This document shows positions 1 through 11,112 of a DNA stretch of 64,000 nt, piece after piece. The stretch lies in contig JAEVLN010000003.1 in the NCBI GenBank assembly GCA_018350325.1, positions 393,985 to 457,984 of the forward strand, read 5' to 3'. Source of the DNA: Globodera rostochiensis (Eukaryota; Nematoda; Chromadorea; Rhabditida; Heteroderidae). A model generated the notes under the pieces. It did no database searches. It saw only the letters and a list, made by a program, of their open reading frames with translations, and was not told the origin of the DNA. The position numbers were made by a program, and so were the translations under genes. The first letter of the stretch is position 1, and each line of letters starts with the position of its first letter.

Positions 1-1440
1 TCATCAAACCTCAAGGTTTAGAAAATGTGCAGACACAAAATAAATTTTGTTTGGAGAGAATCAATGGGAATTTTTTGGGGGAGGGCGGAGGGGCTGACTA
101 TGCGTTGGTAAAGCATAATATTGGGGGGGGGGGGGGGAGGAGAATTAAGAAAAGAGAAAAGGTAAGTGATGGCCTAATAAGGCACAAAGAGGCCGGCTGT
201 GTAAATGACACTCTCTCATTTACATCATTTACCTTCGGCATTTTAATGCCGTTCGCTGTAGGGAGGGCATGTTTAAGGCCTTCCAATAATCGCCGTCGGC
301 GCCTCATCTCCGGAAACTCAATATTCAGCCCCCGCCCTTCTCCATCGATGGCACTGGCACCTTTCGTATGTCCCCCCACCATCCGTTAGGAATCTGTTTT
401 GTTCCAATTTCAATGGATGTGTGTGTACGTACAGGGAGGGGGGATGTGCATGCCCGTTCTCCCGTCATTTTTGTCTTCCTGTTTCGCGTTTTTAAGAAAC
501 AGGACAGTCCAACCCCCGGTATGAATGAGAGTGCCATTGTGTCTATTAGGTAATATGTTTGCCTTCTGAGTACACATTTTTCTTTAAAATTTATTTTGCT
601 CATAAATGGACAACATTTCTCAAATAATGCAGTGAAAAAAGAAACGGAGAAATTAAAAGGCTAACACAAATGATGTAATCGGAAGGTGAATGGAGTTTTT
701 GGATTGCTTCATAAAAATGTTTAAAAGCTCTTCGGAATCGGTCGTGAATATGATTTTGGCATTATAATTGTGGCGCCGCCAAAAGTGTGGTGGCTCTGTT
801 TTTCGACTTATTTAATCACATTTCAGTCCAAATTATTCTGCTCAGGATTGAAAGCAATTACTGCATCTTTTAAAAATATAATGGACAAGATCCATTTTTT
901 TGTGGCCGGATGCGATACTTAACGGTCATAATTTTTATTTTATTTTATTGGAAAATGACGTGAACACATTTTGTGTGGTCAACAATATGTAAAAGTAATG
1001 AACAATCGACGAAATTTGTTTTCATTGAACCCACAAAATAAGACGGGAAGTGATGGCCCGATTTTTAAATAATTGTTTTTAAAATTTTGTTGCCAAACGA
1101 ACAAAATGGAATTTAATGTAAAAATGTTTTCGTTGAGACATAAATTGAACGAGAAATATTTAGTATATGCAAATTATAATTATTATAATAAAAAAAACAA
1201 TTTTGTGATTAACAAAAACATTTACATCATTTTGGAAATAATTTATGAGCAAAATTTCTACACAAATTCTTTTTTGCATTCCTCTACCGGCCACAATGTA
1301 TTCAAATCGATGGCATTTTTCGAACGATTCATTTTTGTACGCCAGCAGCGTAAAGCGATAACTGTGCGGGCTCTTCCGATAGTTTTTTTTGTCCATTCAA
1401 AATGACAATGTCGCCAGTGTCATTTTGAACGATATAAGAT
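1..1440. other. AT-rich non-coding DNA, no gene seen
   Basis: I see no supportable gene here. There is a run of about 15 G near 123-137. The stretch near 1078-1110 (a TTTTGTTGCC-type sequence) resembles the outer flank of the long-inverted-repeat element found near 8525, 16500 and, reversed, 62510. Open frames here are short and unsupported. Confidence 0.6.
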
Positions 1441-1446
1441 GTTGCG

Positions 1447-3235
1447 CCAATTCCTTTACTGTGCCAAAATCATCCGCCAATTCTTTTACTGTGCCAAAAT
1501 CATCCGCCAATTCTTTTACTGTGCCAAAATCATCCGCCAATTCTTTTACTGTGCCAAAATCATCCGCCAATTCTTTTACTGTGCCAAAATCATCCGCCAA
1601 TTCTTTTACTGTGCCAAAATCATCCGCCAATTCTTTTACTGTGCCAAAATCATCCGCCAATTCTTTTACTGTGCCAAAATCATCCGCCAATTCTTTTACT
1701 GTGCCAAAATCATCCGCCAATTCTTTTACTGTGCCAAAATCATCCGCCAATTCTTTTACTGTGCCAAAATCATCCGCCAATTCTTTTACTGTGCCAAAAT
1801 CATCCGCCAATTCTTTTACTGTGCCAAAATCATCCGCCAATTCTTTTACTGTGCCAAAATCATCCGCCAATTCTTTTACTGTGCCAAAATCATCCGCCAA
1901 TTCTTTTACTGTGCCAAAATCATCCGCCAATTCTTTTACTGTGCCAAAATCATCCGCCAATTCTTTTACTGTGCCAAAATCATCCGCCAATTCTTTTACT
2001 GTGCCAAAATCATCCGCCAATTCTTTTACTGTGCCAAAATCATCCGCCAATTCTTTTACTGTGCCAAAATCATCCGCCAATTCTTTTACTGTGCCAAAAT
2101 CATCCGCCAATTCTTTTACTGTGCCAAAATCATCCGCCAATTCTTTTACTGTGCCAAAATCATCCGCCAATTCTTTTACTGTGCCAAAATCATCCGCCAA
2201 TTCTTTTACTGTGCCAAAATCATCCGCCAATTCTTTTACTGTGCCAAAATCATCCGCCAATTCTTTACTGTGCCAAAATCATCCGCCAATTCTTTACTGT
2301 GCCAAAATCATCCGCCAATTCTTTTACTGTGCCAAAATCATCCGCCAATTCTTTTACTGTGCCAAAATCATCCGCCAATTCTTTTACTGTGCCAAAATCA
2401 TCCGCCAATTCTTTTACTGTGCCAAAATCATCCGCCAATTCTTTTACTGTGCCAAAATCATCCGCCAATTCTTTTACTGTGCCAAAATCATCCGCCAATT
2501 CTTTTACTGTGCCAAAATCATCCGCCAATTCTTTTACTGTGCCAAAATCATCCGCCAATTCTTTTACTGTGCCAAAATCATCCGCCAATTCTTTTACTGT
2601 GCCAAAATCATCCGCCAATTCTTTTACTGTGCCAAAATCATCCGCCAATTCTTTTACTGTGCCAAAATCATCCGCCAATTCTTTTACTGTGCCAAAATCA
2701 TCCGCCAATTCTTTTACTGTGCCAAAATCATCCGCCAATTCTTTTACTGTGCCAAAATCATCCGCCAATTCTTTTACTGTGCCAAAATCATCCGCCAATT
2801 CTTTTACTGTGCCAAAATCATCCGCCAATTCTTTTACTGTGCCAAAATCATCCGCCAATTCTTTTACTGTGCCAAAATCATCCGCCAATTCTTTTACTGT
2901 GCCAAAATCATCCGCCAATTCTTTTACTGTGCCAAAATCATCCGCCAATTCTTTTACTGTGCCAAAATCATCCGCCAATTCTTTTACTGTGCCAAAATCA
3001 TCCGCCAATTCTTTTACTGTGCCAAAATCATCCGCCAATTCTTTTACTGTGCCAAAATCATCCGCCAATTCTTTTACTGTGCCAAAATCATCCGCCAATT
3101 CTTTTACTGTGCCAAAATCATCCGCCAATTCTTTTACTGTGCCAAAATCATCCGCCAATTCTTTTACTGTGCCAAAATCATCCGCCAATTCTTTTACTGT
3201 GCCAAAATCATCCGCCAATTCTTTTACTGTGCCAA
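1447..3235. repeat. 30-bp tandem array, about 60 near-identical units
   Basis: The unit contains CCGCCAATTCTTTTACTGTG and repeats every 30 bp with almost no substitutions. The visible exceptions are the first unit (TTCC for TTCT) and two adjacent units near 2260-2295 that have each lost one T. Because 30 is divisible by 3, most reading frames stay open on both strands and encode decapeptide repeats (for example ANSFTVPKSS on plus, ADDFGTVKEL on minus). The homogeneity suggests recent expansion or gene conversion. No codon bias, signal peptide or flanking exon supports a protein. Confidence 0.97.
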
Positions 3236-3239
3236 TTGG

Positions 3240-4900
3240 CGGTGATAAATGCGTTTGGCAGAATGTCAATGCCTGAAGCAATTCAATTGTTAGCTAAGTT
3301 CTGGGGGTTCATTTTTGCTAGTGATAAATCGATAGGCGCACCGTAAAGCATAGTTGAGAAGACAATGCAAATTGAGAAATGCCAAAATCGTTGAACAAAT
3401 TTTTGGAATTTTTATTTTTAAAATAATCAAAAAATGCTAAAATGTAAATGTGGCGGCATCCATCTGAAAGTACGGCACGGCGTAGCACAACTGAATCGGT
3501 CAACTTGCGCAGTGAACACCAAAATTTCTCTGTTATATATTGTGGACTGACGACCATTCCCAGAAAGGAACTGTTTTATACCACGGATTTAGTGTTTACC
3601 GGTAAATTTTGAACGATTTGACTAACGACGGGATTGGCACGTGCGCGGCGAGAGTTGCTGGGGCTGCGCATGGCCCGGAGGACGCTTTGGCCACGTCGCC
3701 ACCCAAAAGAGAGTTCGTCACCAGCTTTATTCTCACACCAATCAGAAATATGTGAGCAAATCAATCAAGGCCCACTCGGGCACAAATTCCAACAGTGCCG
3801 CGAGACCGACAAATGGTTAAAGAAGGCGAATCAAAACGACAAGTCAGAAAATATGAGAATAAGGGTAAAAAGAAGTCCAAAATAAGAGAATGAGGGCAAA
3901 ATGAAGTCAAGAGGATAAAAAGAAGTCAGAAGAATGAGAATCAAAATGAGGGTCCAAAACAGTCAGAAGTCTGAAATGATGGGGAAAAAAAGTCAGGAGG
4001 GTAAAAAGAAGTCCAAGTATAAGAATGAGGGTAAAAAGAAGTCAGAAGAATGAGAATCAGAATGAGGGTCATGAAATGATGGCAAAAAAAAGTCAGGAGG
4101 GTAAAAAGAAGTGTCTGTCAAGAATGAAGGAATGATGAAATAGGTATGATTTCCCGCGATCTACTTCCATTTACACCAAATAAACAATTGCAGTTTTCCG
4201 CCCATTCTCCCGTGCACTGATCTGATCAGATTAAGTATTGCCATAGCCTTTTCCATCGATTAAACCATTTTTGCAAATCGGAGCCTTAAGAAATAAGTTA
4301 AATTCATCTGGCACATCAAATTACGCGTATCAATTGCAGGAAATAACAAAACAAAAATCGCATAAATTCCCCGAGACTTTTGCTACTAATTACCTAATTA
4401 TAAATGCAATCCGACCACCCACCGTTCTGCGGTCGCGCATTGCTCTGATGGAAGCTGCGGCTTCACTTGTGCCAAACCTTTTCCCTTTTTGCCAAAGTTG
4501 CGCATTCGCAAGAATAATCAGAGCGTTTTTTGTGTGATGCGCAAGAGTAGTGCTGCCATAGCCTTTGCCATCAATTAAACCATTTTTTTTTTGCAAATCA
4601 GACCTTTTAAAAAAAAAAATTCACATTTAGGACACTAAAATTGGGCCTCGACATTGTGTAAGTAACAAAACAAAATTGTTTTGAAATTCCTCGAGACTTT
4701 TTGCTAAAATAGGTAAATGCCCCACCACTTTCGCGCTCATGTTTTGGACGGGTAGAAGAAGCTGCGGCTTCTCATTTGCGAAATTTTTCCCTTTTTCTCC
4801 AAAGGTACGCATTCGCAGAAATACCAGAGAGTTTCCTGTTGCATGCTCTCCAGCTTGTTTTTGGCTTTTGCAGCACTTCCTTTTTTGTCATCATCATCGC
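3240..4900. other. Non-coding region with gene debris and degenerate repeats
   Basis: 3620-3840 is a decayed relative of the sequence at 46025-46330 and carries a stop in the equivalent frame. 3830-4135 is a purine-rich degenerate repeat of a GTAAAAAGAAGTCAGAA-like word, also at 46320-46470. 4230-4560 and 4555-4830 are two diverged copies of one segment that share an AAGCTGCGGCTTC core. No complete gene is visible. Confidence 0.6.
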
Positions 4901-4901
4901 T

Positions 4902-5126
4902 GCAGGTCCAACCAATGACTGCAGTCGCAGGTCCAACCAATGACTGCAGTCGCAGGTCCAACCAATGACTGCAGTCGCAGGTCCAACCAATGACTGCAGT
5001 CGCAGGTCCAACCAATGACTGCAGTCGCAGGTCCAACCAATGACTGCAGTCGCAGGTCCAACCAATGACTGCAGTCGCAGGTCCAACCAATGACTGCAGT
5101 CGCAGGTCCAACCAATGACTGCAGTC
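4902..5126. repeat. 25-bp tandem array, 9 units
   Basis: Nine uninterrupted copies of a 25-bp unit contain GGTCCAACCAATGACTGCAG, with a PstI-type CTGCAG palindrome in each. 225 bp divided by 25 gives exactly nine units. Open frames across it are a consequence of periodicity. Confidence 0.95.
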
Positions 5127-5320
5127 CTCGGCAATCCCCGAAAGTTTTTGTAATCCAAAAGCCCTGAAAATTTTGAGGCTTTTTCATTTGAACAAATTCT
5201 CTTTTGTATATTTTTTACATTTACCAAAATATGTATGTAAAGCAATTAATACTCTCAAATGTTGTTTCTATTTTTGACAAAATTGAATTATTTTTTGGGT
5301 TTAAACTTTTCGGCGCTTAC

Positions 5321-5465
5321 CCCGCGAGCAAATGATGGCCATACAATAGTGACAGCTCTCCCGGCATTCTCCAAGAGTGCCGTTTCCGACTAATTTCACT
5401 CAAATGGCGCCGATGGAATGTCCAAAGTTGACGATGAAGGCAATTAGAGCAAGAAAAGTTGCCAT
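5321..5465 (-). pseudogene. Small secreted Cys-rich protein exon with in-frame TGA
   Basis: On the minus strand an ATG at 5465 begins a clear hydrophobic leader (MATFLALIAFIVNFGHSIGA). It is followed by an in-frame TGA and then a cysteine-dense stretch (ECRESCHYCMAIICSRG) that ends at a good GTAAGC donor below 5321. The pattern is that of the first exon of a small secreted disulfide protein. Either the TGA kills it, or a very short intron beginning GTGAAATTAG at the TGA is removed, which would be unusually small. No downstream exon was identified. I do not recognise the family, so its function is unknown. Confidence 0.4.
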
Positions 5466-7142
5466 GCATTTATTTCATGCCGTTAGAAATGTTTTGTCTA
5501 ATGCTATAATTTAAGACAAATGCAATGTTATGCGAAACGAATGCCCAATAAATTTATGATTGAGTCTATTTGGTTCAATTAATGGTAAATTCTGCTTAAA
5601 ACTTTGAATATTTGTGTTAATAAAATCTGACAAATTATGTCCAACAAATACCTAATTAACATATTTATCGTTGTGCAATGAGAAAATGTTTTACTCCAAT
5701 GACCGCTCTGTCGCTGGTGTGCGGTGGATTGGCGAATGACGGATGATTCAGTGGGGGGGAATCGATGCTTTTTTTAATTAATTTTAAAAAAAATTAATAT
5801 TGGTTAAAAAGATTAAATTTTTGGGGGTCATCCCCGACCCGACTGAAGATCCATCCCCGACTTCCCGTCCCCGGGGGGGGGGGGGTGAGAATGCATCTTC
5901 TAAATTTTTTTTTTTGATTATTTTTCGTAAATCAAAAATTTTGTTTTCGTCCACCCCCGCGCTCACCCAACAACTTCCACCCAGTGTTTGTTGCTTCCAT
6001 TCCTCTGTGATTATTTCACCGACTTTCTGATGGTTAAATTTAATTTGAAATTTATTAAAACCCAATTGTTTTCTGAATTGAATTTGCTGTTCCAAATTCG
6101 ATGTCAAGCTTCAAGACTGTCGTTCTGCATCATTCGAAAAAGGGTTGCAAGAAATCTGTTTTTAATCGCCTATCGGCACCGCCGACCCCACTTTTTACAA
6201 AAATTCGCAATTAAGAAGAATTGAAGCAAAAGATGGGAGAATAGGGATCGGATTTTAAGTTTTTACCTAGCAGATGGCAAAATGCGACACTACTTCAATT
6301 TAAGCCAGTTCAAAAACCGCTTTAAATTCTCAATTTTGATTTTCTATCAACTAATTCCTAACTTTGAAAGCCTATATAAGCGTGGACGACTGAGTCCCCA
6401 GTCAAAAGACACTTCAGCCCCGGGTTTGTAACTCTTCAGGGACTGGTTGCCGCAAAAAAAAATTTGATTCTTACATTGCAGACCGAGAGGAGTCGATTGA
6501 TATATATTTCGTTCGATTTTGTGTCTCTGGACCGTATGAACGATATTTACCTATTCGTATTCTACACTTTTACCAAAATTTATTAATGACATACATAGAA
6601 ATGTAAAAGATTTACAATTCGAAATTTGGTAAAAAAATCAATTACATACAAAAAATAAAATAAATTTCCTTTAAAATTAATGTCCAAGCTTTTGCTCCCA
6701 CTCCGCGCATTGTTGCTGATTTTGCGCATGGACCTCTCAAATCAAACTGTACTTTTACACAACACGAAGTTCAAATTCTTTCATATGCCGGCGGCGTTAT
6801 TTTTATCGATTTATTTTATTTTAAGTGAGACCCAAAAAACCGGGACTTTTCTCAAGCCAAGTCTCGAGTGTCTTCAATACTCTCGACCTGCTCGCCCCCG
6901 CGTCGAAGAGTCAAGGAGAGAAAATTCTGGGTTATTTCAGCCCCGCCGTTTTGACCCCAAGCTGGTTGAAAATTCAGGGATAGACGAAATTTTGTTTTTC
7001 CGTTAAAAATGGTTTTTTTATGGAAAAAATCCGCACCACTAGGCCCGGGGAGTAGTTTGAAAAAACGGACAAGAAAGAAAACCACATACATAATGAAATA
7101 TTTATTACACAAATCGAAATATTAATAATAATGTTTTCTCTT
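5466..7142. other. Non-coding region with dispersed repeats
   Basis: 5762-5895 holds a CCCCGACC-rich patch ending in a long G run; a related copy is at 46478-46705. 6165-6190 carries a GGCACCGCCGAC palindromic core. 6236-6680 is a diverged copy of the 3' flank of the astacin genes (compare 9610-9960 and 25330-25560), including a segment with TTATTAATGACATACATAG. It suggests a third astacin block once lay here. No gene recognised. Confidence 0.55.
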
Positions 7143-7547
7143 CTACAGCAACAATTCAATCACAATGAATAAAATTAAAAATCCGCAAAAAAAGTTTTCG
7201 CGGAGAAACGCTGACGATTCGGCGTTTGTGGTGGTCTCCGACGTCGCGGCAAAATATGACGTGGGGAAATCGGGGAGTTTCGTCGTGGAATTGGACGTCG
7301 TCTTGGCTTAACACAAATTAACCATTCATTTACTTTGTGTCCCCAAACATTCGGCATAAACGCATTTGTGTCCATCGACGACGCAATCGAACTCGTCCAG
7401 CGTGTCCTGACTGAACTTGCCGCCCACGTCGTATTTGACGCCACATTTCAGGCCTTATGGCATATTTAATTAATGAAACTTTGCCGAATTGTCCTTACCC
7501 TCGGCAACAGACAACATAACAATGGCAAAAGCGATAAGGCTAATCAT
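7143..7547 (-). CDS. Ly6-like secreted/anchored protein lacking its core Cys exon
   Basis: Three exons join in phase: 7499-7547 (signal peptide MISLIAFAIVMLSVAEG), 7334-7453 (start of a three-finger-like domain, LKCGVKYDVGGKF through CVYAECLG) and 7143-7306 (a Ser/Thr-rich linker, then a hydrophobic C-terminus FCGFLILFIVIELLL and stop). Exons 1 and 2 match the plus-strand gene starting at 63439 almost residue for residue. That gene has a further exon (CCYVCGTDLCNNK) which is absent here, so this copy has lost the central exon while keeping phase. The hydrophobic tail resembles a GPI-attachment signal or membrane anchor, as in many Ly6/uPAR proteins. The family label rests on the paralogue's CC...DLCN motif. 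With half the disulfide scaffold missing, this product may be non-functional or a new short form. Confidence 0.7.
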
Positions 7548-8185
7548 TTTTAAAATAGATGGGGGGGGGGGCGGAGGGTCAAAATAAGATGTTTTGATTT
7601 AAAACTATTTATTTCAGCCGATTAGACAGAAAATTTAAATGCAAATTTTATGGCCAATACCATAGGAGATGCCATGAAATAAAAAGATAAAAAAATGAAT
7701 TTATTATTTGTCTAAAATGTGTCGAAATGTTTGCTAAAAATTTAAAATTGCAAATCCCCTAAAAAAGCCCATCTTTAGTGGTCCACATTTTCACGACTCG
7801 CCCACGCATTCAATAAGGCAATCCAACTAAACTATTTTGTCCAATAAAAACGAATTTTAATTAAAGAAAAATTGCTTTAAATTTATCTTTATAATTCTTT
7901 TGGAACAAAAAATTGAATTATATTCAAAACTTACGGCATCGGGTAGAGCTATTTTGAGTAACCTTTTTTGTTGTTGTTATTTACAAGGACAATTAGGATT
8001 AAAGCTAGCTGCAATTTAAACCCTGAATTGTTGAGAAAAAAATTGTGGAGTCCAAAATATGGTTAAAAAACTCATTTCATACAAAAAAATAAAGATTTAT
8101 TGCATTTTTGAACATTTTGTAAAGGGCCCTTATTTTTGCCAGCAAATGCCAGCAAAATCTTATTTTTGACCTTCACTGTCCTTAT
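7548..8185. other. AT-rich intergenic DNA
   Basis: I see no gene or RNA feature. A G10 run lies at about 7561-7570. Otherwise it is AT-rich non-coding sequence between the Ly6-like gene start and a tandem array. Confidence 0.6.
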
Positions 8186-8452
8186 TTTACAAAATTTTTG
8201 TTGGCAACCTTGACCTAAACTAAAACAAAATTATTGTTGGCAACCTTGACCTAAACTAAAACAAAATTATTGTTGGCAACCTTGACCTAAACTAAAACAA
8301 AATTTTTGTTGGCAACCTTGACCTAAACTAAAACAAAATTATTGTTGGCAACCTTGACCTAAACTAAAACAAAATTTTTGTTGGCAACCTTGACCTAAAC
8401 TAAAACAAAATTATTGTTGGCAACCTTGACCTAAACTAAAACAAAATTTTTG
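8186..8452. repeat. 36-bp tandem array, about 7 units
   Basis: The unit contains GTTGGCAACCTTGACCTAAA and recurs every 36 bp. Units alternate at one position (ATTATTG versus ATTTTTG). Confidence 0.92.
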
Positions 8453-8454
8453 GG

Positions 8455-8740
8455 CAACCAAAACTTTTGAGCTCAATAAAATTCGATCGGTCCTCAAATC
8501 CGGGTTGTACATAACAAAAAAAATTTTTTAAATTTTGTTGCCAAATGAACAAAGTGAATTTTTGTTTCCTCGACTTCTACAAAGCGTTAATGCTTAAATC
8601 CAATACATAATGGAAAAATCCTGGTCTGAGTTCTCGGACATGATCAGGATTTTGGAAATTCCATGATCGGATTTACCAGGATTTAATCCTGGTTTTCAGG
8701 ATATCCTGATCCTGGTGCTTTGACGAAAATACAAGGGTGA
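8455..8740. mobile_element. Solo fragment of the long-inverted-repeat element
   Basis: Matches the outer part of the terminal repeats at 59188-59751 and 61861-62428, and the fragment at 16430-16900. It carries the AAGCGTTAATGCTTAAATCC segment followed by an ATCCTGG/CCAGGAT-rich patch. Only one arm is present, so it is a remnant or a short non-autonomous derivative. Confidence 0.65.
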
Positions 8741-8814
8741 GGTGGGCAGGGATGAAAGGATTTTTTTATAAGTACCGAAAGAAATAAAATAATTTTAATA
8801 AAATAAAATTAATT

Positions 8815-9075
8815 GATAAAAATAAATTCCGCCGGTTTTCTGAAAAACGGCCCACCCGGCTGTTTGTTGGTGACGAAGCCCAAAAACCAAACAAAAATCC
8901 CTCGCTGAATATATAAAATGCATCTTCTTCATTTGGATTGGAACAATTTGGACTGGCCTTAGAATGTGACGGGGAAAAGCCCCCCCCCCAGGCGACGCCC
9001 CTGGAGGAAAACATCATTCATTCATCACTCAATTTAGTTCGGCAAAATGCCGGCTTCCTTCTCCTCCCCTTTATT
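8815..9075 (+). pseudogene. Trehalase promoter plus broken signal-peptide exon
   Basis: The sequence parallels the promoter and first exon of the trehalase genes (compare 18330-18700, 39480-39763, 54500-54789), including GGCCCACCCGGCTGTTTG and a C-run. The start-codon region is deleted internally: the leader continues as CTTCCTTCTCCTCCCC directly after ATGCCGG. It is followed by the 36-bp array as in the other truncated copies. It is a relic of the module described at 39695. Confidence 0.6.
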
Positions 9076-9117
9076 CCATTACTTTTGCCGCCTTTCTGAT
9101 TCCATAATTTGTTAATT

Positions 9118-9292
9118 TGTGTACAGTAACCATCACCGATTCTACAAACCATGGATGTACAGTAACCGTCACCGATTCCACAAACCATGGATGTACAGTA
9201 ACCGTCACCGATTCTACAAACCATGAATGTACAGTAACCGTCACCGATTCTACAAACCATGGATGTACAGTAACCGTCACCGATTCCAAAAC
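9118..9292. repeat. 36-bp minisatellite, 5 units (GTACAGTAACCGTCACCGAT type)
   Basis: Five units containing GTACAGTAACCGTCACCGAT and an AAACCATGGAT end. The same family recurs at 39785-39935, once near 44515, and massively at 54812-56155, each time upstream of a Cys-rich secreted gene copy. Confidence 0.92.
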
Positions 9293-9449
9293 CAATGAAT
9301 CAGTCTCATCACCAAAACCAGAAATCGTTTCCATCCACAAAATCGGCCTCTGAATTGAATTGAATGTCCGGTGTTTTAATACGCGGTTTTTTCAGATTAT
9401 TATTATTCTCAATTTCCCCAAACCTTCTGGTCCCTTATTCTCGCCAAAA

Positions 9450-9506
9450 ATGCTCCCATTTATTTTTTGCCTTGCGTTGACCGCCATCGTCGGCATTGAA
9501 GGAGAA
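9450..9506 (+). pseudogene. Orphan first exon of the Cys-rich secreted family
   Basis: An ATG at 9450 encodes MLPFIFCLALTAIVGIEGE, clearly related to the leader MHPMFCFVVLAAIVGIEGQ of the genes at 40399 and 56708. It ends at a GTGCCG donor like theirs. The downstream Cys-rich exons are missing, so this is a relic. Confidence 0.6.
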
Positions 9507-9509
9507 GTG

Positions 9510-9984
9510 CCGTCATTTTTCAATTAAACTAAAAAATCCAAGCCCGAGGTGGCCGGCAGGCGCCGCCGGGGACAAAAATTGGCAATTTTTATTAAGAAAA
9601 TTAAATCAAAAATTTAGAAAGATGTTTGAATAGGGGCCGGATTTTTAGGGGTTTACCTAGCAGATCGCAAAAAATGCGCGATTGCGGAGCGGGATCCCGC
9701 AAAGTCCCGCGCGGTGTTTCGCTCCCGCACCGGACTCTACTTCAAAGTGGTTACCGCAAAAAGTTGTCAGATTCATGCGTTAGGTTCAGAGTGGAGTCGA
9801 TTGATATGTAATTTGCCATTTTGGTGAAGTATTCCCAAAATTTATTAATGACATACATAGAAATGTAAAAGATTTACAATTTGAAATTTGGTTAAAAAAA
9901 TCAATTACATACAAAAAATAAAATAAAAACCCTTTAAAAATCAAAAGATGACGCGTTAAAAAGAGGTTAAACACAAATAAATTG
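9510..9984. other. Intergenic DNA with shared astacin 3' flank
   Basis: Contains a GGCGCCGCCGGGG core near 9560, a TAGGGGCCGGATTTTTAGG terminus near 9631 that resembles the right end of the insertion at 27.0-27.6 kb, and from about 9837 the astacin 3' flank duplicated at 25430. Confidence 0.5.
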
Positions 9985-10328
9985 TTATGGATATGGTCGC
10001 ACACATTGGATATCGTCAATGTGAATTGGGTCTTGAGCCTTGTCCTCCCAATAGCCCCAAAATTTCGTTGGGTTGTCTTCACGTTTCTGTTAAATTTAAT
10101 TACTCAAATTAACAACAACAAAAAGACTTACGAAGCATTCAATAAAGATTTGGGTTTTGTTCGTGGGGCGACCGTTAACCTAAAAATTTTATAAGAAATT
10201 ATTTTAAAATTTAACTGAGAAATTGATCAGTGCAAATCAGGCAGAGGTGAAATTCTCTCCCGTATTTAGCACACACCATTTTTTGTTTAATTCAGCCTTC
10301 CGCCTATTAAAATAGAGAGATTGCGCAC

Positions 10329-10477
10329 TAGAACTGTTTGAGATTCTCGGTCTCGATTCTCGAGTCGAGATTCTCGGTTTTTTTGGGTCTCGGTCTCGAG
10401 TCCCGGGGTCATTTCTCGGTATCGGTGTCATTTCTCGGTCTCGATTCTCGGTAAATTTCAAGTCTCAAACAGCTCTA
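10329..10477. mobile_element. hAT-like MITE (TAGAG ends, TCTCG-word interior)
   Basis: A 149-bp insertion absent from the equivalent site of astacin copy 2. The ends are inverted (TAGAACTGTTTGAGA / TAGAGCTGTTTGAGA), and flanks TTGCGCAC and TTGCGTTC are an imperfect 8-bp target duplication. The interior is a degenerate run of TCTCG and CTCGA words in both orientations. Confidence 0.75.
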
Positions 10478-11059
10478 TTGCGTTCCGTCGACTCATATTT
10501 AACAAAATTCGAAACAGTTACCAGCGCAGTGTAATTGGCAAGACGGCATGCATAAATCTCATTTTTTCGAGAACATGGTATTTTTTTGCCCTTTAAATCA
10601 TCGACGTTGCATGTAACGGGCTGGCCGGGATTTCTTTCTTTAATAAACAGGTCTCGAGGATCTGGGCATTCATCAGACCGAACAATTTTGGCACCATCTG
10701 AATTTTTGGATTGGCTGAATAATTTATTTTCTAAGCCCAATTTTTTAAAAGTACGAATAGTGCAAAACTTCCGGCTAAAAAATATGTTTTTCGTGCATAA
10801 CATTTAAACAAAGCAGCAGAAAATAACACTAAAGCGCCAGCCGTGTTTTTTTTCGCGCGATATTTTCAACTACTTTTTAGGCGAGGGGGTGGGGCTCGGC
10901 GGTGAGCGATAGGCCCCCGAGAAAATTTTTGGAATTTTTTATTCAATTTGTTAACAGAATTGCGACCAAATTTTTAAAAATTCGCTTTTCTGAGAAAAAA
11001 TTTTTCTTTTTCAAAATTTTGGAATTTTGGTGCGAAGTTGCTATAGTGGGGAATGCCCA

Positions 11060-11112
11060 AGTGCCGCGATGGGGGGGGGGGGGTCTGACCCCCCCCCCCC
11101 CCCCCCCCCCTC
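11060..11112. repeat. Facing G-run and C-run
   Basis: A run of about 12 G is followed within six bases by about 22 C, a potential very stable hairpin. It lies in an astacin copy 1 intron and is absent from the matching position in copy 2 (near 26520). Confidence 0.85.

Noticed and set aside
1447..3235. CRISPR array
   Set aside because: 30-bp repeats are directly adjacent with no spacers, and the genome is eukaryotic.
1389..3346. Very long open frames on both strands over the 30-bp array, as repeat proteins
   Set aside because: The period is a multiple of three, so most frames are open by arithmetic. There is no leader, exon context or codon bias.
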